DNA from: Thermomucor indicae-seudaticae
Lineage: Eukaryota; Mucoromycota; Mucoromycetes; Mucorales; Lichtheimiaceae
Length of the DNA stretch: 48,162 nt
Reading direction: 5' to 3'
NCBI GenBank assembly: GCA_000787465.1
Contig: JSYX01000248.1
Location: forward strand, 1-48,162
In this document: piece after piece, positions 1 to 11,632 of the stretch
Layout of the letters: each line of letters opens with the position of its first letter
Position numbering within the stretch: position 1 is the stretch's first letter
The notes under the pieces: generated by a model
Databases searched by the model: none
Told to the model about the DNA's origin: nothing
Seen by the model: only the letters and a program-made list of their open reading frames with translations
Translations under genes and position numbers: made by a program

Positions 1-553
1 AAAGAGGTAATAAGCAATGCAATAAAGAAATGACTTTAGCGCGTTGGACGACTCCAAAAACCACCACGCCAAAGTTAGGGTACGAAGGGAAATAGAACCA
101 GAAAAGGTACAAGCGTTGATCAATCCTCAAAATGGTCTCACCGTTTCCTCTGATGAGACCAGACGAATTACTCTAGACGGTGGGTTTACCAAAAAGGGAT
201 CTCGTAAAAGGGCTCGTAAAAAAGGCTCTCGAAAAGACTTCACTTATTGGATCAATTCCATACTTCTTTTATACAATGCGTACAATTGCTAAGAAATCCT
301 TCTTATCTAACTGGGGTAGCTGGAGATAGTACAAATGTAATAATTATGATAAGACTCTTCTTAAGTGGGTTGATAAAGAGGAAGCGATATCATGGGAACA
401 CAAGAAAGCTAAATGGATACGTCAAGGAAAGGGAAGGTCGTTCTGGTAACAAGGTCCGAAAGGTATCTTAGCAGGGAGCCAAAAAGGAAGGATAAGGCGA
501 GCCGTTGTAGCTTGGCCTGATGAATGTTACGTGAATACGTAGAAATGCGTTGT
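1..553 (+). other. Relic-like coding fragments, no intact gene
   Basis: Short open stretches overlap in different frames here (44-292 and 247-471 on the plus strand). The first is rich in Lys and Arg near its end. It runs into the second only by a change of frame, and a third frame through 240-450 is broken by an in-frame stop. This is the look of an old mobile-element or pseudogene fragment, but I recognise no family. Nothing else is seen before the tRNA at 554. Confidence 0.25.
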
Positions 554-626
554 GGCTCCTTAGCACAAGTGGTAGTGCATCAGACTCCAGATCTGAAGGT
601 TGGGCGTTCGAGTCGCTCAGGGGTCA
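554..626 (+). tRNA. tRNA-Trp (anticodon CCA)
   Basis: A 73-base cloverleaf can be folded by eye. The seven-base acceptor stem at 554-560 pairs with 619-625 and contains G-U wobbles. The anticodon stem TCAGA/TCTGA encloses the loop CTCCAGA, which gives the CCA anticodon for tryptophan. The T arm has a TTCGAGT loop with five paired bases on each side. A long T run starts at 629 and fits an RNA polymerase III terminator. There is no intron, and CCA is not encoded, as expected for a nuclear gene. Confidence 0.93.
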
Positions 627-640
627 TCTTTTTTTTCTTT
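627..640 (+). terminator. Pol III terminator of the tRNA-Trp gene
   Basis: An almost pure T tract begins two bases after the discriminator base of the tRNA. Oligo-T on the coding strand is the usual RNA polymerase III stop. Confidence 0.75.
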
Positions 641-939
641 TTTCAAACATTCTTTTGTCGTAGGCAAGATACCTCCAACAGATCAGATTCGTTCCCACGC
701 TTTTACCGTAGCACTTAGGATTCTTGATAACCGCAGCTTATCGCGCAGTATCTTTTATTTAGAAAAGTATAAATGCGAGCATATGTTTGTCGCAACCATC
801 TTTCGCACAACCAATCAAACTAGCGCGTTCACTTTTGGCTGCGGCGCAGCCTGCCTCTGACAAACACAAGGCTTAGCAACATCGTTACTGCGGCGCGCAG
901 CAAACCTTCATGTATTTTTAGTATTAGAAAAAGGTATAA

Positions 940-1551
940 ATAGTGGCCCACGTTCATAGAATAAAAGACATCTTCCGTCTGTCTATTCTTCGTGGTTCTC
1001 TTCGTGGTTCCTTCGTGATTTCTTCATGATCCCTATTCATAATACTTCGTGATACTTCGTGGCCGTTCGTTGTCTATGGTTACACTCCACGATAACGACA
1101 TGTACATCGAATAAAAATCATCTAATCTGTCTCTCTATTCTCTGCGATCCATTCCTTGGCTATTCTTCATGGTCTATACTTCGTGATATCATCTCTCTCG
1201 GCGACGACACTTTTGTATCTTGTCGTTGTCGTGGAGTGTAACAAGGGGTTTTCTTCAGACAGACAAAGACGGTCACTTGCGCAGACCAAGAGCAGTCACG
1301 ACGGACGGGCTGTTACCGACTCAGAGGAAGCCACAGTTGGCACGTGACCAGATCCGATGCCTCATCCAGGAACTTCTCTTACTAGACAAATATAGTATGC
1401 GATTGTCGAGAAACTTCCTTAAGCTTTAGATATATATCTCTCGAAAATGCTATACAATAAAAGACAGACTTTTCACGAGATACAACTGGATAGTCTCTCC
1501 TTATCTCCTCTTTATTATCATCTTGATTCGAACCCAGCCTTCCACATTACA
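940..1551 (+). mobile_element. Possible LTR remnant(s)
   Basis: Two TATA-like sites (near 934 and 1431-1455) are each followed closely by the same ten bases, ATAAAAGACA (961-970 and 1457-1466). Between them, 989-1071 holds imperfect repeats of TTCGTGGTT. A block from TGTTACC at 1311 to ACATTACA ending near 1551 has the TG...CA ends of an LTR. The flanking five bases do not match, so a clean solo LTR cannot be claimed. No retrotransposon ORF lies nearby. The rest of 627-2224 shows no gene. Confidence 0.3.
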
Positions 1552-1957
1552 TTGTGAAGAAGCTGTGTTCTCGATAGAATTGAAAATGCAGTAATAAAGA
1601 AGACAAAGGCAGTAAATCCTTTGAAACTCGAATAATCGATAATTATTATTATGAGAGAACACTTCTTATTTTTATCTAAGAGGAGGATAGTAGTTTATGG
1701 TTTGGAAGTACTAATCGTTAGTACAATGAGTGTCGCTGGTACCGGGATGCGGGATCCCAATAGCGGTGTGGATTCAGGAACAGTATGTCGATTTGTCTAA
1801 AGTTTATTACCATTGACAGGTTGTACCAATGATAGGCATGGACTGACCATATGTTGTACGGATACAATAAGCAGCAACTAATCCTCGAATGCGCGGATTG
1901 TGGGAAGAGGGTTGGATTGTCATGTGTCTGCGTGGTGCTTGTGGATGGTTTTGCGCA

Positions 1958-1980
1958 GGTTGGGTTGGGTTGGGTGCGGG
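1958..1980 (+). promoter_or_regulatory. G-run cluster upstream of RPL12
   Basis: Four runs of three G separated by TT, TT and TGC lie about 245 bases before the RPL12 start codon, and a further G-rich patch follows at 1988-2003. This fits the formal G-quadruplex pattern and resembles telomere-like boxes found upstream of ribosomal protein genes in several eukaryotes. A regulatory role is inference. Confidence 0.4.
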
Positions 1981-2224
1981 TCAGTGGATGTGGGGTGGGG
2001 TTAGTATGGATGGGATGGTGAGCTCCCGCTGAGCGAAGCGCTTGAGAGTTCGCCATCAGGAGGAGGAAAATAACCCCGACGGACGCTGGGTGTGGGTGGA
2101 GGACCCGCCGATGGGCCCGTGCATGATGGGGATCCTCCTCTTTCGACAACTGACCAGAGGTGCGAATCCATCCAACCAATGCATCCATCCAATGACATAT
2201 TAAATCAATCCATCCTCTTTTTAG

Positions 2225-2953
2225 ATGCCACCAAAGTTCGATCCTAACGAGGTCAAGATCATCTACCTCCGTGCTACTGGTCAGTTTCTGCCATTGCCAT
2301 AACCGACCATTTCTTGCATTAACTCTTTCTTGAACAGGTGGTGAAGTTGCTGCTTCATCGGCACTTGGTATGTCTTTCCGCGACATGTTCACGGATGAAA
2401 ATAACACATGCACAAAATAGCTCCCAAGATCGGTCCTCTTGGTCTGTCGCCCAAGAAAGTCGGTGAAGACATCGCCAAGGGTACCAAGGACTGGAAGGGC
2501 CTTCGTGTTACTGTCAAGTTGACGATCCAGAACCGTCAGGCTCAAGTCTCGATTGTCCCTTCAGCATCCTCTCTGGTCATCAAGGCCTTGAAGGAACCTC
2601 CTCGTGACCGCAAGAAGGACAAGAATAGTAAGTTGCAGAAAGTTACTATCGGGTCCATCATCTAACCTTTTCGCAATATACAGTCAAGCACAACGGTAAC
2701 ATTTCCCTCGACGATGTCATTGAAATTGCTCGCACCATGCGCTTCAAGTCCTATGCTCGTGAGCTCAAGGGCACCGTCAAGGAGATTCTTGGTACTGCTT
2801 TCTCGGTTGGCTGCACCGTCGACGGTCAGAGCCCCAAGGACCTTTGCGATGCCATTGACGCTGGCGAAGTTGAGATTCCTGTAAGTTTCAATGACGATCC
2901 GCAAACACGACGCGCTCATTGATGAGGGCCTCTCTTTTTGATAGGAGAAATAA
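2225..2953 (+). CDS. RPL12: 60S ribosomal protein L12 (uL11)
   Basis: This is a component of the large ribosomal subunit at the GTPase-associated centre, where uL11 contacts 25S rRNA and the P stalk. Five exons (2225-2279, 2338-2367, 2421-2627, 2684-2880, 2945-2953) join in phase to 165 residues, exactly the family's usual length. The N-terminus MPPKFDPNE, the GPLGLSPKK motif, the IQNRQAQ segment and the [12 protein letters not shown] stretch are hallmarks. The last exon encodes only Glu-Lys-stop. All introns are GT-AG and 51-64 nt long. A long antisense reading frame across the gene is a shadow. The family call is very secure. Confidence 0.97.
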
Positions 2954-3026
2954 GTGATTGGCAAGTTTGAAAGGTTATCAATAAACAAAAAAACCGGCGC
3001 AGCTCTCGACTACTTTTTTTTTTTAT

Positions 3027-4554
3027 TTACGTGACCTTGACAACAATTTTTCCCTTCGTTTCATTACGTTCCATGGTTTCATGCGCCTTGACGATGTCTT
3101 TCCAATCAAATTCCTTGTCGATGAAAAGCTTATATGCTCCTACTCCGGCTTTCGCAAAGTGTTCCAGTACCACGTTCTGATACACGGCATCACGCAGCCG
3201 CGTCTGATACTCCAGTGATCGACTTCGCAAAGCAGAGCCTTCAATCTACAGTAATATCGACAATCTCGATGAGAATGGAATTTCTTTTCCAAGAAAGGAA
3301 AGACCTTACCCGAAGTCTCTTTCTGAGTAAGGGTGCAAGATTAACATTCTCGACGACGGCGCCTTTATAGAATGAGTTGACAGTCCCCGCATGGCCATCC
3401 TTTTTTTTCTTGTTGCATTACCTGACAGAAAGGCCAGGATCACCATTCGACCGTCGACAGCAAGAGTATTGATATTCTTTTCCCAGTAATTTTTGCCGAC
3501 AAAGTCAATGATCACATTCACACCTTTGTTGGAGGTTTCTTTGGCGATCTGGGATGAGGCAAAATCTTTAGTGGCCTAAACCAACAGCTGGTGTGTGGTG
3601 TGTCCCTTTTGTTTACCTCAGCCGCCCAATCTTGAGTCTTATAGTTGATACCATGAGTGGCACCCAGTGATTTACAGAATTCTACCTTTTCATCCGAACC
3701 AGCAGTAATGAAAATCCGTTTCCTAAACGCAGCACAATGCCGTCAATAGGGAGAGAAAGAAAGAGAAAGCAAAAACTGATCACGACAACTTACGCGCCTG
3801 CCTGCTTAGCAAGTTGTATAGCAGCAATCCCGACACCCGACGCACCGGCGTGAATTAACACGTCTTCGCCTGGTTGTAAGCCGGTGACGAAGAATAGCGC
3901 CTGATACGCCGTAAACCAGGTCTCAGGGATAGCAGCTGCTTCTTCAAACGAAAGGCTATCTGGCTTAGGCATCGCAAGATCTTGTTCCATGACGGCGTAC
4001 TATAGATACCTATTTGCTCAATACCGGCCCCCACCCTCTGGCAATGGATCATGATGACTAATCACTTGCCTCAGCATAACCTCCACCACCCATTAAACCG
4101 AAGACGGCGTCGCCAGGTTTATACTTTGTCACTGATATATAGACGCCCATAAGACCAAGTCTATAACCCGCATCATCAAAAACAGATAGTTTACCTTTCT
4201 TTCCCACGGCTTCCACAATGCCCGAAACTTCAACACCTAGAATATCACTTGCTCCGGGTGGCGGTGGGTAATTCCCTTGTCTTTGAATAATGTCCATGCG
4301 ATTCAGGCAAAAGCATTTCACCTGTGTTATAGACACCAATGAGCCTTTTCTGACTGCTACCAAAGCGCAAGGACTCTCTCTCTCTCACACACACACATTG
4401 ACAAGGATCTGCGTGTCGCTTGGCGTAGGTGTGGGACATTCGCCAATGTACAGCTGGGAAGCATCGCCTATGGACTCGTGTCGTGAGTATGAGCCTAGAC
4501 GCTTATATATATATCGGTATACAGACCTGGTTGCTTCACAAGAACAGCACGCAT
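3027..4554 (-). CDS. Zinc-less MDR quinone oxidoreductase (PIG3/zeta-crystallin type)
   Basis: This is an NAD(P)H-dependent medium-chain oxidoreductase that probably reduces quinones or enones in the cytosol. Nine exons (4527-4554, 4397-4467, 4195-4321, 4070-4131, 3794-3999, 3617-3722, 3422-3575, 3310-3362, 3027-3245) keep phase throughout and give 341 residues, near the 332 of human TP53I3. It shows NRMDIIQRQG followed by a PPPPGAS segment, the cofactor-binding motif HAGASGVGIAAIQLAK, DFVGKNYWEKN, and the C-terminal GKIVVKV. Catalytic zinc ligands are absent, as in this subgroup. The intron at 4000-4069 starts with GCAAGT instead of GT. A poly-A tract near 3400 looks like a frameshift but lies inside a 59-nt intron (3363-3421). 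Confidence 0.94.
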
Positions 4555-4779
4555 AGTCGCAAGGAAAAAGAAGTTACGCGCTTTGTAAGCAGGGTTTGAA
4601 TTAGGTCAAGGCGGTCGGAGTGTCTCATCCTCTTGAAACCGTTCTGTCACTAGCACAGCATGTAAGTATGTGCTCTTACAGCTATAATTACGTAAGGAAG
4701 ATATAATGCATAATATTTACGGATGGGGGATTTCAGTATAGAAAAGAATACAGTTGAGAAAGCATCAGGCTTCCCTATT

Positions 4780-5300
4780 TCATGCTTTTCTAGCACCATT
4801 GGGCTCGTCTGAAATGCCTGCGTTTGCGCAGCCTTCATCTCCAGCTTTTTCCTGAGCCAATTCCTTTTCGGCTTTAAAGACAAGGATGGATTTTGTGGAG
4901 AATACAAGATCAAGCTCCTCTTGTTGCTTGTCTCAGGATACAAGGCCCACACAACCGGAATCGTGGAGAAAGTTGAATGCCGCCAGCACAATAAACGTTG
5001 CCCACCCCCGATCCCGGCAATCATGGGTGGCGTTATTTCCATGATCCATGCGTTGCCAATAGACCAGCCTACGACACTCCAAGCACCGCCCCCGCGGCCT
5101 GACTTTGAGTGGGTAATATCTCGACCTATATAATACGTTCAGTGATTCTATCGATCATGGGGTCAAGCCAAGAACATGACAGGATATAACCCACGGAACT
5201 GCCAGCCACGTCATGCCAAAGAATCCAGTGTACGCAAAAGGTGAAGACAGTCGCTGCGATCCCGTAGCCGGCCGGGTCGCGGGGACATGATATCGGGCTT
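4780..5300 (-). pseudogene. MFS sugar transporter, decayed C-terminal part
   Basis: Translation in shifting frames recovers the last membrane segments of a fungal hexose-transporter family protein. Readable pieces are GYGIAATVFTF, then FFGMTWLAVPW, GWSIGNAWIMEITPP, ATFIVLAAFNF, IPVVWALYPETSN and ELDLVFSTKS. The piece TWLAVPW and the PETSN followed by an acidic stretch are typical of sugar porters. At least four frame changes separate the pieces (near 5235, 5000, 4970 and 4925), including compensating indels, and no upstream exons are visible. A single sequencing error cannot explain this. The last frame ends with a stop at 4780-4782. Confidence 0.75.
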
Positions 5301-5832
5301 CGTAACAACGCCGACGAGCAATAAGCATATATATAACCCTCTGGACCGGATCGTCTCATCGAAAAAGGTTACAATGACAGCAAAAGTAGAATGACTCAAT
5401 GTTACTGTGCCTTTCCAATGCAGAACGCAGCGGCCCTATACATCAATACAAACATTTGTGACTCCTTGACTTTTTAGGCATAGTTCCGGAAGCTTTAATA
5501 TGCACAGAGCCACGTGGTTATGCACTGGGCTATTAATACCAAGAGCGTCTTACAAGGTTCAAACTTGGGCTTACGTAAATGGCTAATACACTGTCGCCAA
5601 CTCTTGCACGTGGCAGGGTTTATGCAGCCCTTTCATTCATTGATGGACAAAATGGTTTTGACTGGGCGGGGACGTTGTTCTTGCCAACTGTACGTAAGCC
5701 AATGCTGATCGTTCCATACAAGTATGACCATCCACTGTTGTACCTTCTCCGATTTCGGATCCGACAACGCAAGGTGTGACCAAGAAGGGAAACTCATCAC
5801 CTTTCTTTCGCTGCCTTTTTTCTTTTCAATCC
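5301..5832. other. Intergenic, no gene seen
   Basis: Short open frames exist on both strands but none joins with a neighbour in phase or resembles a known family. The end next to 5833 presumably contains the promoter of the Sec7-domain gene. Confidence 0.4.
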
Positions 5833-7728
5833 ATGGTTCCGTCTTTTGTGAAGCAAAACGACGAATTGCCACGCCAGTCTAATACCGCATCGACCCATGT
5901 AACGACCGGAAATGATAGACTCGGACTGAGTTATGTCCACGATAAGGTAGGGGACATGGCAGCAGAAAAAGAGTAATAGACGAGCTGCTGAATGGGACAA
6001 GCCATCGAACAAGACGGCACCCCGGTTACATATTCGTCCACCTGTGCGATCGTCCAGCCTTTCCAACAATACGCCTACGTCCCCCTTTGCGTCTCGCTCA
6101 TTGTCATTGGAATCCAACACTCCAGCCAAAACGACGACGTCTCGCTCATTGGAAGCCAACGGTCCAGAGAGAACAAGTACGGCACGCGGCCTCGCACTGC
6201 GCACTCAGACGACCGACGACGAGACACGCTCGCTGTTGCAGTGGAAACGACGATCCATGCTGCGACTCGACTGGTCCAATGTCCTTGTACCAACCAACTT
6301 GTGGGGCAAAGACACGCCCATGTTTGAACGCTTTGATTACCTCATTGAAAAAACAACACCCTCGGACGACGAATGCGAAACGATTGCCGACGCGCTTTGG
6401 AACGGCGACACTTGTGTCATTCCGAAATCGGCACCGACCGTGGCATCGTTCTTGGGCAGCTTGTATGAAACCATTTTTCTCTTTCTTTTTTAGTCGCGTG
6501 ATCGTTGACTGGCTCGTCCAATGTATACAGAGACCCATTGTCACATGGCGTGCTTTGTCGATTTCTCGCAAAGTTTGATTTCAGAAACATGACACTCGAT
6601 GTCGCATTTAGGTAAGTCATCGCCGTACTCGTGTCTTGTCGTCTATTCGCGCTCATAGAATCAAGACGTTAGGCATCTTTGCGCACGCTTGTATTTCAAA
6701 GCGGAGGCCCAGGAAATTGATCGGATCTTGGAAGCTTTTGCGCAATGCTATTGGAGCTGCCATGGCGAGCAATGCATTTACGGAAGTGCAGGTATCTGGA
6801 GAAAGTATCGCTGCCCCAGATGATGTTTTAATGAGCAGAAAAAAATACATAGATGTGACTTATGCCGTTGCTTATTCTCTCATGCTTCTGAATACGGATC
6901 TGCACGTTGCCCGTGGATCGTCAGGTCATACGAAAATGTCAAAGGCCGCGTTCTGTAGCAATACGATGGCGACTATCCGTGAGCATCAAAAGACAATCGA
7001 TCCAATTGTCCTTCAAAAGTATGGCGGCAGTTTTGATGCCTGGACTGAAGCCTTGGAAGAGCATTTAAAAGTAAACAATCCTGCTTATCGTCAAGTCACC
7101 GCGTCACAGATGGGAGGGCTAATCTACTATTTGACAATATCAGACCCTGTACGACTCTGTCCGGCAACAGGGCTTCATGCAACCTTTTGCAGGCCAGAGA
7201 CAACAAAGTCTTCGCAACAAACCGAAAGCATTGCTGCAACGTATGGGGTCATTTACTCACCGGAAAACACACATGAGCTGTCAAGCCGACAGTCCGAATG
7301 CAAGTGCTCAGGTACGACAAAATGAGCTGAAAATAATAATAATAGACACACTCATTGACCCTTTCATAAAGAAACTTTCTAGCGGGGATCGACTTGTTTC
7401 AACACCCGTTGCGGACGGGCCGCTTATAGAAGGTCGGCTTGAGTGCCGATTTATTCGAGGAAACAAAGGCGATCATAGCGACTATTCCGAATGCTGGGTT
7501 TCGTTAACGCGCGGCTCGCTTTTGATTGACCGCAAATACGGATTACTACGAAAAGCCCAAAGTGTCGTGTCTCGCTCCAAGTCCTTGTCAGACAATCACC
7601 GCCGCAGATCCCGTACTTGTACGAGTCTTGAAGGTAATAATAACAATGGTAGTTCACCTTTGGCCAAACCTGCTGATCAGGTAAATTTCCCCCTTGGAGA
7701 GAAAGAGAGAGAGAGTGTGTGAGTGAGT

Positions 7729-7778
<50 letters not shown>

Positions 7779-8591
7779 CAATGATCCATTAATACGGGTC
7801 TCATAAAGTGTTTGCCTCGCAGCGCGAGCAGTAGCAGCAACTATTCCTCGAAAACAGGCAACCGCGGACTTAAAAACATTAGTCTCCAGCACGCGGTCGC
7901 TATTCCTTGGAGCAGTGCGGCACAAGATAATTTTGGGTTTCTGCTTTGTTTACCGGACTGCAACGCATACAGCTTCAAGTGTGAGACCGCAAACCAAGCC
8001 GAAACATGGATCAGGCAGTGCAACTATTGCGCCGCGCGAACGACCAAGCTGATAGCCTTCCAGAACGCTGTCAGTAATGTGGTGCATTTTGGATGGGAAG
8101 CCCATCTTCTGGAGGGTCAGACCGATATCAACACGGTCACATTGCACGACTGGATACCTCCCTACAACAACAGTCTTGCGTCTTGGATGGACGATCAAGA
8201 GCAGCGGTCTTGTTTTGAAAAGCACCTGGAATGGCTTGAACAAGATCGGAAAACTCATCTTGCCCTTAAAACCCGGATAGACAAGGCAAGTTCAGACACC
8301 AGATGCGCTTAATCGCGCCGCAAACTTATTCCCCCCCCCAAACAGTTAGACATTCGACAACCTCAGAAACGGACACAGATCGAATCCAACTGGAGCGCAA
8401 GGTTGAAGTATTTGGATCACGAAATACAGAAATACAGCGCGTACATCTGTGCCATACGAGAGCAGCAACAACTGCCTTGGCCCTCCGAAGATCGCGCGTT
8501 GTCGACCTCCCCTTTATCCATCACCACGTTTGATCTGTTCAAAGAAATTAATCAAGAACTCGAACTTATCGGCAGCGGTTCTTTACTGTAA
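5833..8591 (+). CDS. Sec7-PH Arf guanine nucleotide exchange factor (EFA6/YEL1-like)
   Basis: It promotes GDP release from Arf GTPases at the plasma membrane or endosomes. Eight exons (5833-5898, 5963-6462, 6531-6611, 6673-6791, 6853-7070, 7144-7680, 7809-8285, 8346-8591) join in phase to 747 residues. The basic, Ser-rich N-terminus is followed by a Sec7 domain (about residues 120-320) with the family signature AVAYSLMLLNTDLH and MSKAAFCSNTMATI. A PH domain follows (about 390-590), then a coiled tail with KYLDHEIQKY. Intron 6 contains a long GT microsatellite. The last intron begins GCAAGT after AAG, a GC donor. The start rests on a short first exon and is the least certain part. The gene is convergent with CPSF4. 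Confidence 0.9.
7700..7776 (+). repeat. GA/GT dinucleotide microsatellite
   Basis: A GA run passes into interrupted and then perfect GT repeats. The tract lies inside intron 6 (7681-7808) of the Sec7-PH gene, so length changes would not alter the protein. Confidence 0.95.
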
Positions 8592-8836
8592 TTCCATCAT
8601 TCTAGCTGTATCATAATATTATATCAAGCGTATGCATTGAAATTGAGTTGCTATATTACATTACGTCCATCAACTCGTAGACATGTCAAGATACTGCGCA
8701 CAACGAACATTTTGCTCTAAGCGATGCACAGGCAAAATTGTATTATTTATTTTATCTCAAAGTCTATTACAGCGTTGTTCCACATGTGTACTATACGAAC
8801 TTGTTAGTGAGGAAGAAGGAGGTTTATTGCAAGTGA

Positions 8837-9723
8837 CTACTTTTGATGATGATGATATCCTCGTCCCTGCGGGCACTTGTTTGCATAATGTCCTTGCTGT
8901 CCGCATTTATAGCATGTCACATCCTCCAACCGCCTATAAAATCCGCTTTGAGGCTTATTCACATGAGACCGTTGAGGCTGCTGCTGCTCCTGATCATTTT
9001 CTTGTTGTTGTTGCTGCTGATGCTGTTGTCGATCGTCACCACCGTCTCCAGAGTGCATGACTGGCAATTCATACTTTGGATGTCCATTGGGACAGTTTAA
9101 ACCGTCAGGACAGAAGCCGGTCAAATAGTTTTGACAGACGACTTTTCGCACATGCTTATGGCGACAATTGGGACCTTTATGGTTTTGCTTAATAAAGGGT
9201 CATCATTTTTTTCTTTTCTCACCACTTACCATGCTTGCAAAACCCTCGGGCATACCAAGGACATTCCTTTTGCTTGCTCTCTGGATCAATATGAAGGTAC
9301 ATACACTCGTCCCCATTGCAGCACTCGCCGTACTTGGAGTAGAACCAGCATTCAGGCATCTTTTTCATATTGAACACATGCAGAAACTCGCAGCTGTCGC
9401 CCTTCTTGCATAAGCCTCGGAGCCAATGCTTGCACACCACAGACTTGTCGCGATCGCTGCTTCGCGTGTGCTTATACTGACACTGCGAGCCACGCGTACA
9501 CGCTCCCTTTAGGAAATATTTGCACACTTGCTCATCTTTACTTTGCCAACCCCCCATTCATCAGTAAAAAAAACAATCCAGCCCAATGTCAACAATAACA
9601 AGGTGACGCACCTTCACGTTTATTTTCATTATTCAGATCTAATCCTAGTTCATTCTTTATATACTCTTCGAAGTCAAAAGTCAAATGTTTGTAATCGTTG
9701 GTGAAAATGGGTGGAGCTAGCAT
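8837..9723 (-). CDS. CPSF4: mRNA cleavage and polyadenylation factor CPSF4/Yth1 (CCCH zinc finger)
   Basis: It binds the poly(A) signal and is a core subunit of the nuclear cleavage and polyadenylation complex. Three exons (9612-9723, 9230-9535, 8837-9174) join in phase to 251 residues. The N-terminal TNDYKHLTFDFEEYIK block is typical. Five CCCH fingers follow, recognisable from CKYFLKGACTRGSQCQYKH to CQNYLTGFCPDGLNCPNGH. A Gln-rich linker leads to a CCHC zinc knuckle, CYKCGQQGHYANKC, as in metazoan CPSF4; yeast Yth1 lacks the knuckle. The start at 9723 begins MLAPPIF, where family similarity starts. The gene ends 245 bases from the convergent Sec7-PH gene. Confidence 0.95.
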
Positions 9724-11632
9724 CTTGGAAACAAACGGACAAGCATCCGGATCTTGAATGCGGCCCTTTTGATCGTTTTTTAAACTGCGCTTCTGTTTCC
9801 CCATTTGTCCTGTCTTGCTTTGGCAAACTTCTTGAAGGCACGATCGCAATTAGGGCGAAATGTCTCTAATACCCGGTTGTACAACTGCAAAAAAGTGTGC
9901 GAAGTTTGCAGTTATACATTCTTGGCGCCTTAGCGTGGAAACACACACATGCACACTTCTACTGCTAAAACGCCTAAGCTCCACTTCCTACCAAGCCCTG
10001 GCTCTTGTGCTCTGCTGAAGGCAACGAGATCATGAAGCGCGAGATGTAGTCAACAGACGCTACATAACGTAGCAGTTCTCACTTTGTCTATCCCAACTGC
10101 CAGGCTGGCTGTGAAGGGGCTGCCTCTATGCGCAATTGCCTTTAGCCACCCGACTTCTTGCCAGAATATCTTGCCCCCACCCGCATTTCTTTCTATCTGA
10201 GCATTGTACTGTACTTGTCGAGACCTCATGTCCGTGCCTTGTTGATGCTTGTGTAACGAAGCTTAATTGCAATGTCAACAAACAACACCACACATTGGAC
10301 TAACGGAGTACATACCACCCGACGTATGCAGTAAAATTTCTTGAAAGACTTGGTTTGTCGCCGCACTTGTAGACTATCTGGTAATCAAAAGTTGATACAT
10401 CCTGGGAATTTTGCTGCAGCACAAGACGGCAAACGCATATGTTATCTAGCAGTATATCATAAACGATTTTTAAATATGCATGTGAATTTGATACAACACA
10501 GCTGGAAAAGACGAATCAGCTGAGGTGTCCTATATCAGGTTAACTTGCAATGACATATCTTTGGCTCTTGCGTATTTCACAAGGCGTTTATTATTTCACA
10601 ATACTCAAACTTGCCTACATTCTCTTTTAGACGGTGGCAGTTCTCTTTTTAATTAGAATAGCCATCGTAATATGTGTTTGACGTACACGCTTATGAGTGT
10701 GGGGGTGGATGAACAATAAGCCTTGGTCGATCTCTCTCCGAAGGTCTCCGCTCCAACGACTGTTCCGAATGGTCAGCAAGCAAAGGCCTTGCGCACACTG
10801 GGCCGTTCACTGACAGATAAAAACACAGGCGCGATTGACAATCACAATGCATAGAGAGAGACCTTTTGTCGCAGCAGCAACCACTGTTGGCAGGCCGAAT
10901 CCCCAAATTTGATATCGGAGAAAAAAACTTGCGGGGAAATACTACACCCTCCAATGGAAGTGCGCGGAGTTTACGGCCTCGCGCGCGACCGGAAACGTTC
11001 GGCATCATCGGAATGGTCCAAAACCGAATTTTTCATACGCAAAAAGCCAATCATCGACCCAGCGTCAAGGTGATCTCTCTAGGGCTATGCACAAAATAAA
11101 GATCGCGAATCGCTGTCGAATTGCGTTATGCACCCCACATGACGCAACTTTCCCACGGAGCGAACTGCAATGCAGTTCGGAGATTACAACAATGACAGGC
11201 GAATAAGATTTCTTTTTCTTATCAATGCAAGTCTCTTATCATTTCCATCTTTGGCCAACGCCGGTTCGAATCGAAAAAGATCATCTTTTTGTCTCTCCAC
11301 AATTCGGTTGATGGAATCAAGCCGCCGTTCCGGATCGTAATAGAACAAAGAATGACACGTTAGGTCGAGTCTATTTATATAGAGCGGCAACTCAAAGCAG
11401 GTAAAAAGAGAGAGGGAGTTCATTATCATGATGGGTATTTGAATAGGACCCCTCCTGGGAAAGTGGGTGGGAAAGGTGCACACGTGATAAGATGCTAGCA
11501 CATCTTATCAGTAATCTAACAGCCAATAAATAATCTGTTCCTTAATTCCCCCCGCTTTTTCCCCTTCCCTTCTTCTCTAATCTTTGTGTGTCTCCTTATT
11601 TAATTTCTCACACTTCTTTTTCTTTCTCGGTT
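9724..11632. other. 1.9 kb intergenic region
   Basis: No convincing gene was found. Reading frames at 10341-10523, 10691-11008 and 11184-11501 are short, lack family features and do not combine by splicing. The left end should hold the CPSF4 promoter. The right end (11500-11632) is pyrimidine-rich with a CCAAT motif at 11522 and presumably carries the CSL promoter and leader. Confidence 0.5.
11522..11528 (+). promoter_or_regulatory. CCAAT motif upstream of the CSL gene
   Basis: The motif GCCAATA lies about 110 bases before the CSL start codon, a usual place for a CCAAT box. Recognition rests on the short motif alone. Confidence 0.3.

Noticed and set aside
1718..2545. 275-codon minus-strand ORF across RPL12
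   Set aside because: It is antisense to a secure five-exon ribosomal protein gene and has low-complexity Pro/Thr content; a shadow.
3363..3421. Apparent frameshift at an A8 run in the quinone oxidoreductase
   Set aside because: The run lies inside a 59-nt GT-AG intron; splicing restores the frame and the family alignment.
6463..6530. Frame break in the Sec7 domain after FLGS
   Set aside because: Using the acceptor at 6530 instead of the pyrimidine-rich one at 6493 restores phase and family spacing.
7451..7925. Minus-strand ORFs with His-Thr repeats
   Set aside because: They translate the GT microsatellite in a Sec7-PH intron.
11260..11285. tRNA T-arm-like GGTTCGAATC
   Set aside because: No pairing stem on the 3 prime side and no A box or anticodon arm upstream.
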